From Candidatus Shapirobacteria bacterium (GTDB taxonomy: Bacteria > Patescibacteriota > Microgenomatia > UBA12405), in the NCBI GenBank assembly GCA_003647605.1, contig QMND01000056.1, forward strand, positions 1 through 5,273: a stretch of DNA of 5,273 nucleotides, in the 5' to 3' direction. Below are positions 1 through 5,001 of this stretch, piece by piece (within the stretch, counting starts at the first letter, position 1; each line of letters starts with the position of its first letter). The notes below the pieces were generated by a model. It ran no database searches, was not told the DNA's origin, and was given only the letters and a program-made list of their open reading frames with translations. A program made the translations under genes and the position numbers.

Positions 1-896
1 ACTGAATAGCAAGCAAACACCAGACCTGCAAAACCACTGTTATAAAAAGACTCAATCAACTCCTCCATAACCACCCCAGCCTGATTGTTTTCACCATTCA
101 CCAACGCTGCTTGACAATACCCCAACACTGCTCGCCTCACCCCTTCTGGGTCTTCTTCTTTTAACCCTTTCAATATCTGCATTACTTTGGACCATGGAGA
201 GCCATCCAAAAGGGCACGGCATAGTTGGATAGTTTGTGACTGTATCTCTGCTGTCCTCTTAGCCACCTCAAGACGCTTCTCTGGTGGGACGGCTAGCGTT
301 TGCTCTAGTATCTGTAAAGCATTCCTCGGATGCCCTTGGCTGTCCTGTACTATCTGGTCATATACTTTCTTGCTTAGCCTCTCACCCTCTGCTTTTACCA
401 CCTTGTGTAGTAGACTTTTCATGTCTCTGTCACTGAGAGGTTTAACAGAGAACTCACTGCAACGTCCCCTGATAGTGGGAAGGAGTTTATGTGGGTCGGT
501 GGTGCAGAGGATAAAGTAAACATGATAGGGGGTGTCCTCAAGTGCTTTTAGTAGTGCATTCTGCCCTTCTCTGGTTACTTGGTGAACTTCGTCCAAAAGC
601 CAAACTCTACACTTCCCCTGCAGTGGACGGTATTGCATGTGTTCACGGATTTCCCTTATAGTGTCAATCCCACGGAAATCTGCTGTATCCAATTCCCTAA
701 AATCATTCCCCTCACATCCTAGCTTTCTAGCAATTATCCTTGCCAATGTGGTCTTTCCACATCCAGTTGGTCCATGGAGTAGGTATGAGTGAGGAGGATT
801 AGGTTTGGCTAACAGCTCTTGTAGTGTCTCTAATGTCTGCTCATTTCCATATACTTCATCAAACTCCCTTGGCCTGTATTTTAGGTATAAAGCCAT
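1..896 (-). CDS. DnaX-like AAA+ clamp loader ATPase (partial, C-terminus off the left edge)
   Basis: This ATPase is expected to load the sliding clamp onto primed DNA, like bacterial gamma/tau or the small subunit of RFC. The 298 readable residues begin with the typical MALYLKYRPREFDEVYGNEQ. Walker A GPTGCGKT is at residues 42-49 and Walker B VWLLDEVH at 98-105. Sensor 1 is in CTTD (131-134), the arginine finger is R145 in RGRC (bacterial DnaX has SRC), and the sensor 2 arginine is R191 in GHPRNAL. The four-cysteine zinc module of bacterial DnaX is missing: the chain runs from CEGNDFRELDTAD straight on to the Walker B region, so the ATPase core is compact. The ATG abuts the TAG stop of the upstream gene, with GGGGG at 905-909 placed 8 bases before it, which suggests translational coupling. 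A helical collar region begins near residue 205. The stop codon lies outside the window. The family assignment is firm, but whether it works alone or with other loader subunits cannot be seen. Confidence 0.93.
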   Translation of the reverse strand, partial: MALYLKYRPREFDEVYGNEQTLETLQELLAKPNPPHSYLLHGPTGCGKTTLARIIARKLGCEGNDFRELDTADFRGIDTIREIREHMQYRPLQGKCRVWLLDEVHQVTREGQNALLKALEDTPYHVYFILCTTDPHKLLPTIRGRCSEFSVKPLSDRDMKSLLHKVVKAEGERLSKKVYDQIVQDSQGHPRNALQILEQTLAVPPEKRLEVAKRTAEIQSQTIQLCRALLDGSPWSKVMQILKGLKEEDPEGVRRAVLGYCQAALVNGENNQAGVVMEELIESFYNSGFAGLVFACYS

Positions 897-1127
897 CTAA
901 ATTTCCCCCACTCTATCAATGTCTACCTCTACTGTGACATCCTCAACCACTTCACTATATGGAGGACGAAAAGATACTGGATAAAGAGAAATGTTGATAT
1001 TAGACACAGGGACCCAAGTTTTTTGCTGAAAATCACGAAACTTGGCACATAGATATTCCTTTATCTCCTTTTCCAATTCTGTCTTTAATTCTACCAATTC
1101 CTCTACTGTTATCTTTTCCTCATTCAT
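897..1127 (-). CDS. Possible internally initiated 76-residue product
   Basis: This reading is in frame with the 144-residue gene and starts at its Met69. The ATG at 1127 follows AAAGGAG at 1134-1140 with a 6-base spacer, an almost ideal Shine-Dalgarno arrangement and stronger than the one before the GTG start of the full-length gene. The product (MNEEKITVEELVELKTELEK and onward) would be a self-contained helix-plus-strand unit beginning just after the KOW-like half ends. It may be a second protein made from the same message, or a relic of two separate genes that fused when the first lost its stop codon. AAGGAG-like sequence can also arise by chance from Lys-Glu-Arg codons in purine-rich message, so this remains a hypothesis. 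Confidence 0.4.
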   Translation of the reverse strand: MNEEKITVEELVELKTELEKEIKEYLCAKFRDFQQKTWVPVSNINISLYPVSFRPPYSEVVEDVTVEVDIDRVGEI

Positions 1128-1331
1128 GACCCTCTCCTTTACTCTTTTTAATTCTCTTGGGTGTAGAAAAAACACGGTATCCCCTATCTTTACTTTAACT
1201 GTTTCAACAAAGGAACATGCAGTTATTACCCCAGTTACTCTTCCTATCTTCCCTACAATATCAAAAGTCTCTGCATACGGACAGGGCAAAATTTCTACAA
1301 TGTCACCTATTTCAAAATCTTGGGCACTCAC
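897..1331 (-). CDS. Two-part small phage protein, KOW/SH3-like N-terminal half plus unknown C-terminal half
   Basis: No specific function is recognised for this 144-residue protein. Residues 1-66 look like a small beta-barrel with a KOW-like core: FEIGDIVEIL, then VGKIGRVTGVI (26-36), then FFLHPRELKRV. Such modules often contact nucleic acid or protein, but that is inference here. Residues 69-144 form a second unit: a charged helix (about 74-105), then beta-rich sequence ending VEDVTVEVDIDRVGEI. The start is GTG at 1331, preceded by GAGGGG at 1341-1346 with a 9-base spacer; there is no ATG in the first 68 codons. A much better ribosome site lies inside the gene, before ATG 1127 (see the separate entry). 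The gene sits 46 bases after the polymerase stop, and its own TAG directly abuts the clamp-loader ATG. It is probably a replication-associated accessory protein by position only. Confidence 0.8.
   Translation of the reverse strand: MSAQDFEIGDIVEILPCPYAETFDIVGKIGRVTGVITACSFVETVKVKIGDTVFFLHPRELKRVKERVMNEEKITVEELVELKTELEKEIKEYLCAKFRDFQQKTWVPVSNINISLYPVSFRPPYSEVVEDVTVEVDIDRVGEI
1134..1140 (-). promoter_or_regulatory. Strong internal Shine-Dalgarno site
   Basis: The minus strand reads AAAGGAG, then a 6-base spacer AGGGTC, then ATG at 1127-1125. It lies inside the coding frame of the 144-residue gene and would support initiation at codon 69. Confidence 0.45.
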
Positions 1332-1352
1332 TTATTTCTACCCCTCTATATT

Positions 1353-1381
1353 ATTATACTCACTTTTCACCATTTCCTTAA
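1353..1381 (-). promoter_or_regulatory. Weak candidate sigma-70-type promoter
   Basis: The minus strand has a perfect TATAAT at 1353-1358, in the only sizeable intergenic gap (1332-1377). At a 17-base spacing the upstream hexamer is TTAAGG (1376-1381), matching only 3 of 6 positions of TTGACA, and there is no TGn extension. If real, it would give extra transcription of the KOW-like gene and clamp loader. An A+T-rich gap can produce this by chance. Confidence 0.25.
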
Positions 1382-2745
1382 TGACTTTCTTTTTTTGCCC
1401 AACAACCATCTATAGGATGTACTTCTATCTCTACTTTCAATGGAACAATTATCCATGAAAAAGCCTTGGGTAACTCCACTGTGGTTACCCTCTCTACTGT
1501 CTTCTTTATATGTTCAAGTTCTTCTGGGTGGGTGTCAATCAGCATCTCATCATGTATTTCCCCAAATAATCTGCTATCCCACCCTTCCTCTTCACTTATC
1601 CTGTCAATCTCAATAAAAGACCACAGCAGACAATGAAAAGCTGAACCCTGTATGGGTATGTTTAATACTTCATTTCTCCGCATTACCCCCCCACACCTAA
1701 ACCCAGTAAACATCTCTACATAACCCCTCTTTTGATACTCCTTCCAAGTTCTCTCTTTCCACTCTGTGTACCCTTTATACCGTACATTCCAAAATTGGTC
1801 TTCTACTATCCTCACATGCTCAATAAATTTATCACAGTTTTTTATCTCACCCTTTTTATCTAACTTAACCAGCCCTTTATCCTGAAGATGTACCAGCCCT
1901 GGCGTCCCGTCCTTACGATATGCCACCTTTGCCCACTCTAACAGCCCCTGGGCACAGTTCATGTAATAATCCCCATAAAATTGGGGGAACACAAACCCGT
2001 TCTTTCCCCCTTGACGGAAGTTCCTCTCACCAGGGTGGTGTTTGTCTAAGCTGTCCAGCATATACAGCTCCATTGCCATATCCCTGTGCATATCTCCATG
2101 GACAGCATCGTAAATCAGTCGCTCATCTTTTGTGTAACAGCACGCAACCATTACCTCTATTCCACTAAAATCAGCAGACAGTATTAAGTGTCCTAACCGT
2201 GGGTATATAGCCCCCCGGCATACTCTCATTGCCTCTTTGTCTCGTTTGGGGATGTTTTGGAAGTTTGGGGAAGAGCTAGAGCTACGGTAGCTCCTCACTG
2301 TGTGCAGGTCAAAATGAGGGTGCATCCAACCCCCTACCTGTTCTCTCAAAAAAGCCTCTAGGTAGGTGTCTCGGATTTTTTTCAATCTACGGATCTGCAA
2401 TATCAAGTCCACCCCAGGGACACTTATTTTCTCCAATGCCTCATTATCCGTTGCACCAGCCCCTGTGGCAGTCAGCTTGGGTGGGGTTATTTTCATAATA
2501 TGGTAAAGAATGTGGGATAACTGCTGGTTGCTGTTCCAGTTTACTTTCCCCCTGAACCTCTTTTTCCATAACTGAGCTAGTTTAGACTTTTCCAGTTTAT
2601 GTTGGTAGAAATTGACCTTTTTGGACAGAAGTCTCTTTTTTCGTTTGCAATACTCCACATCTACCCTCATCCCAGCCCACTCTGCCCGCATTAATGCCAG
2701 AGCCCCATCATGGAATAGCCTATATGCTTTCTTCATATCAGCCAT
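1378..2745 (-). CDS. Family-A DNA polymerase, polymerase domain only
   Basis: This is a template-directed DNA polymerase related to the Klenow polymerase domain. In its 455 residues, a short N-terminal stretch (KKAYRLFHDGALALMRAEWAGMRVD) matches the start of the PolA thumb region. Then come RSYRSSSSSPNFQNIP (151-166), motif A SADFSGIEV with catalytic D192 and E197, motif B RQGGKNGFVFPQFYG (R244, K248, Y257), QGSA (366-369) and motif C GEIHDE with H398, D399 and E400. All catalytic carboxylates are present. Motif B has one more residue between its lysine and tyrosine than E. coli Pol I. There is no exonuclease domain; the missing domain is found in the gene at 3557-4789. The ATG overlaps the methyltransferase stop by one base (TAATG). 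AAAAAGGGG at 2757-2765 lies 11 bases upstream, so coupling to the methyltransferase is likely. The enzyme is probably the replicative polymerase, served by the clamp and loader of this operon. Confidence 0.95.
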   Translation of the reverse strand: MADMKKAYRLFHDGALALMRAEWAGMRVDVEYCKRKKRLLSKKVNFYQHKLEKSKLAQLWKKRFRGKVNWNSNQQLSHILYHIMKITPPKLTATGAGATDNEALEKISVPGVDLILQIRRLKKIRDTYLEAFLREQVGGWMHPHFDLHTVRSYRSSSSSPNFQNIPKRDKEAMRVCRGAIYPRLGHLILSADFSGIEVMVACCYTKDERLIYDAVHGDMHRDMAMELYMLDSLDKHHPGERNFRQGGKNGFVFPQFYGDYYMNCAQGLLEWAKVAYRKDGTPGLVHLQDKGLVKLDKKGEIKNCDKFIEHVRIVEDQFWNVRYKGYTEWKERTWKEYQKRGYVEMFTGFRCGGVMRRNEVLNIPIQGSAFHCLLWSFIEIDRISEEEGWDSRLFGEIHDEMLIDTHPEELEHIKKTVERVTTVELPKAFSWIIVPLKVEIEVHPIDGCWAKKESH

Positions 2746-3560
2746 TATATAAAAAGCCCCTTTTTCTTCTTTTCTGGATGTTCTTCCATAAACTTGACTG
2801 CATCCAATCTCTTAGCTGACACCTCGCAATACTTCTCCAAGATTTCTATTCCTACCCACCGCCTATTCAATCTCTTACAAACTAATGCCGTTTTCCCTGA
2901 GCCTAAAAATGGATCTAGGATTAAAGCATTGGTATCTGAATGTCTGATGATTAATGGTTCTATCATCCACCATGCCTTTTCTGTGGGATGCCCCCTATAT
3001 TTTTCACCAGTACTTCCCTTAAATATTTGTCTCATACTTTCCTGTCTGATAAAGTTAATAAAATAACCCTCTCTGGAGCTCTTAGTAAACCAAATTGCTT
3101 CTTCTATACAAGAACGATAATTGTTTTTCCTGAAATGCGGGACAGAATTAAGTTTTTCAAAATAAATCTTATTCCTAAACTTCAACCCCAATTCCTTCTC
3201 TATCCTATAAATAAAATATCCAGTATAATTTCTATCAAGAAACAAAATTAAACCCCCTGATAACCTTAGGATCCCCTTCATCACCAGAATGCGTCTTGAC
3301 AACCAAATAAAATACTCCTCTATTGAATCCCAATTATCCTTGAAAGCATCACCCCATGCTTGCTTATTCGTCTTTATTTCGTCCCCAGTCATCGTTAACT
3401 TATTAGTACCAGCAATGTTATATGGTGGGTCAGTCAATACCAAATCAACACTCTCTTTAGGGAAGCCTTTCATTATCTTTAAACAGTCTCCACAATACAG
3501 TATTCCATTCTTAGTCTCAAAATACCTGTTCTCCTTTGGAAACAACTCTTTCCAGCTCAT
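2745..3560 (-). CDS. Beta-class DNA amino-methyltransferase (N6-adenine or N4-cytosine), orphan
   Basis: This enzyme transfers a methyl group from S-adenosylmethionine to an exocyclic amino group in DNA. Motif IV, TDPPYNI (43-49, catalytic DPPY 44-47), comes first. A variable segment that should include the target-recognition region (about 55-185) follows, then HPTEK (191-195), then the cofactor loop LDPFLGSGKT (215-224) and the acidic GIE (237-239). The order IV, recognition, I defines the beta class (N6_N4_Mtase family); DPPYN favours adenine methylation, but this is not proof. At 271 residues the length is normal and the protein looks intact. No restriction endonuclease is adjacent. The gene overlaps its upstream neighbour by ATGA and its downstream neighbour by TAATG; GGAGGAG (3572-3578) and AGGA (3566-3569) precede the start. 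Bases 3001-3240 are about 30% G+C by hand count, well below the flanking genes. The target sequence cannot be predicted. Confidence 0.93.
   Translation of the reverse strand: MSWKELFPKENRYFETKNGILYCGDCLKIMKGFPKESVDLVLTDPPYNIAGTNKLTMTGDEIKTNKQAWGDAFKDNWDSIEEYFIWLSRRILVMKGILRLSGGLILFLDRNYTGYFIYRIEKELGLKFRNKIYFEKLNSVPHFRKNNYRSCIEEAIWFTKSSREGYFINFIRQESMRQIFKGSTGEKYRGHPTEKAWWMIEPLIIRHSDTNALILDPFLGSGKTALVCKRLNRRWVGIEILEKYCEVSAKRLDAVKFMEEHPEKKKKGLFI
2751..2765 (-). other. Small hairpin and A-rich slip-prone run at the methyltransferase/polymerase junction
   Basis: The minus strand reads AAAAAG-GGG-CTTTTT, a perfect 6-base inverted repeat with a 3-base loop. It covers the AAAAAGGGG sequence that would be the ribosome site of the polymerase, so it could modestly mask it until the upstream ribosome arrives. 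The methyltransferase reading phase here is G-AAA-AAG (2766-2760), and a -1 slip would enter the polymerase frame with no stop before its ATG at 2745. The stem is weak, five A-T pairs and one G-C, so a regulatory role is only possible. Confidence 0.3.
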
Positions 3561-4789
3561 CTAAATCCTATCTCCTCCATCTGCTTCATTGCTAGTTGAT
3601 AAGTAAACAGGCTATCCAATCCACAATAGTTCATTAACTTAGTAAAGCCTACAGGAGACCTCACCAGCTCCATAACCCTATTCACTGAGTTAGCATTTTT
3701 AGGGTCTCTGCCCTTCAAGTATGGTGCAATCTCACTATCATAATCTGGTATCCCAAAATGGGTATATACTTGAAACTTAAGCCCTGTTATATCTGGACGG
3801 TTATCTAAAACATGTGCAGCTATCATGCTGTCCCATACCCACCCCCTCACCTCTATTCCATACATCACTTTCATCCATGTCCCTTCAAACTTCATATTAT
3901 GTGCAATCTTCCCAATCCTCTCATCCTCTAGCAATTTTTTTAGAGCCTCTACATCAGCCCTCTCAGTGGGTGCAGGGGTGACATAAACAACATTAGGGCT
4001 GTTACAGAAGGATATACAAACTACCTGATGGTTCTGTCTGTCATACGGTTTTATCCCAGTTGTCTCTATGTCAAAAGCTAGGTATGGTGGGTTCATAGAC
4101 AAGGTTTCTTTCCTCAGTTTCTCAAATAATACCCCTGGTTGTTTTACTATCCTTACCTTTTCTTTTTCTTCAGTAAAAGTAGGAAAAGGGGTATGTATCA
4201 TATCTAAGGCTCTCTTTAAATCCTGCTTCCATACTGTCCATGCCACATCCTCCCTCTCCTGCCTCATGACATAACTGGGGTGGAAGACAGGGCAGACCCA
4301 TGCATGCAGGTCTCTATCTGGTATACACCACCCCCTCCATTTCGTTATCCCCCCTAAATCCTTCTTCCATCTATGTCCTATTACACTTTGCACTGCTTCA
4401 CCACCTAAGAGAACAATCACTTTAGGGTGGTTCTCCTCAATGGTTCTCAGCACTCGTGGACGGCAACAGTTAATCTCATTGTTAGTGGGGGTTCTGTTAT
4501 TGCCTTTTTTGTCTATTGGACGGCAGTTCACTGCATTGATATTCAGACAATCCCCAAACAAAGCTACCCCTAACTCTCTATATGCCTGCCTAAGCACCCG
4601 TCCAGCCCTCCCCTGCCAAGGCTTCCCCCTTCTATCCTCTACCTCACCAGGGCTTTGACCTACATTCAGGATACCTAGTTTAAAGTGCCCATATGGCTTT
4701 ATCTGGGGGTTGATTGCATTTTTATATAGGCCACAGGAAACACAGCCACCTTGTTTGGTTTTCTCACTTATTAGGTTGAAGAAACCCAC
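3557..4789 (-). CDS. Uracil-DNA glycosylase (family 4-like) fused to a PolA-type 3'-5' exonuclease
   Basis: This is a 410-residue two-domain protein. Residues 1-195 resemble iron-sulfur uracil-DNA glycosylases: C16 and C19 (CVSC), C89 (NAVNCRP) and C109 (NCCRPRVL) fit the four cluster ligands. GQSPGEVEDRRGKPWQGRAG (44-63) is motif 1 and HPSYVMR (170-176) is motif 2. Residues 235-408 are a DnaQ-like exonuclease of the PolA type. Exo I is LAFDIETTG (D240, E242), Exo II is IAHNMKFE (E302 where Klenow has Asp), and Exo III is YCGLD (Y388, D392). The protein stops exactly where the polymerase domain would begin in a full PolA; that domain is encoded separately at 1378-2745. It probably proofreads for that polymerase. 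Motif 1 has Gln where family 4 usually has Glu, so uracil excision may be weakened or lost. The start is GTG 4789 with AGGGG at 4795-4799; C16 so near the N-terminus supports it. Confidence 0.93.
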   Translation of the reverse strand: MGFFNLISEKTKQGGCVSCGLYKNAINPQIKPYGHFKLGILNVGQSPGEVEDRRGKPWQGRAGRVLRQAYRELGVALFGDCLNINAVNCRPIDKKGNNRTPTNNEINCCRPRVLRTIEENHPKVIVLLGGEAVQSVIGHRWKKDLGGITKWRGWCIPDRDLHAWVCPVFHPSYVMRQEREDVAWTVWKQDLKRALDMIHTPFPTFTEEKEKVRIVKQPGVLFEKLRKETLSMNPPYLAFDIETTGIKPYDRQNHQVVCISFCNSPNVVYVTPAPTERADVEALKKLLEDERIGKIAHNMKFEGTWMKVMYGIEVRGWVWDSMIAAHVLDNRPDITGLKFQVYTHFGIPDYDSEIAPYLKGRDPKNANSVNRVMELVRSPVGFTKLMNYCGLDSLFTYQLAMKQMEEIGFR

Positions 4790-4797
4790 TTATACCC

Positions 4798-4986
4798 CTA
4801 CTCTCTTGCTATGAGAAACTGTTCTATAAACTCATCCAATGTCTTTATGTCCTCTGGGGTAATCCCATAGACAGCATCCCCAAGTGCCTCCTTCATTCTC
4901 TCACATGCCTCCTCCTTACTATCAGCCTCCACAGCAACAACATCTACAAAATCAGAATACATATAAATTCTTTTATAGTCCATCAC
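4798..4986 (-). CDS. Small acidic phage protein of unknown function
   Basis: I do not recognise this protein. The reading frame opens with GTG (4986) followed at once by ATG (4983). The ribosome site AAAGGGGG at 4991-4998 is 4 bases from the GTG but 7 from the ATG, so ATG 4983 and a 61-residue product are preferred. The chain has a beta-strand-like start (KRIYMYSDFVDVVAVEAD), a helix with SKEEACERMKEAL, then ITPEDIKTLDEFIEQFLIARE, another helix. The strand followed by Ser-Lys-Glu-Glu-Ala is common among small phage proteins. There is no signal peptide or membrane segment, and no metal-binding motif. It lies 12 bases after the clamp stop and 8 bases before the UDG-exonuclease start, so it is co-transcribed with the replisome genes. 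A replication-accessory role is only an inference from position. Confidence 0.75.
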   Translation of the reverse strand: MMDYKRIYMYSDFVDVVAVEADSKEEACERMKEALGDAVYGITPEDIKTLDEFIEQFLIARE

Positions 4987-4988
4987 TG

Positions 4989-5001
4989 CACCCCCTTTCT
5001 A
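4989..5001 (-). promoter_or_regulatory. Extended Shine-Dalgarno site of the 61-residue gene
   Basis: The minus strand reads TAGAAAGGGGGTG, overlapping the clamp stop codon. It matches 12 of 13 bases of TAGAAAGGAGGTG, the complement of the Firmicutes-type 16S rRNA tail; the single change allows a G-U pair. It favours ATG 4983 over GTG 4986 as the start. Confidence 0.6.

Noticed and set aside
187..519. Plus-strand open frame of 110 codons
   Set aside because: It is antisense to the clamp loader, whose minus-strand frame carries sensor 1, the arginine finger and sensor 2 across this stretch.
1042..1458. Plus-strand open frame of 138 codons
   Set aside because: It lies opposite the 144-residue gene and the polymerase end; its Ser/Thr/Phe-rich translation with no recognisable domain is what a pyrimidine-rich antisense strand gives.
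2751..2765. Rho-independent terminator
   Set aside because: The stem is short and A-T rich and lies at an overlapping gene junction inside the operon, so termination there would cut off the polymerase gene.
2745..3560. Methyltransferase region as a group I intron or intein inside a split polymerase gene
   Set aside because: There is no non-coding sequence to form an intron: coding runs edge to edge. The protein has no intein splicing motifs, and the flanking genes have their own stop and start codons in different frames.
2745..3560. Restriction-modification system
   Set aside because: Both neighbours are replication proteins, and no endonuclease-like gene is in the window.
2794..3564. Three overlapping plus-strand open frames
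   Set aside because: All are antisense to the methyltransferase, which has a full motif set; none has a recognisable domain.
3557..4789. Whole gene as an ordinary uracil-DNA glycosylase
   Set aside because: Such enzymes are about 200 residues; the second half carries a complete exonuclease motif set, so it is a fusion.
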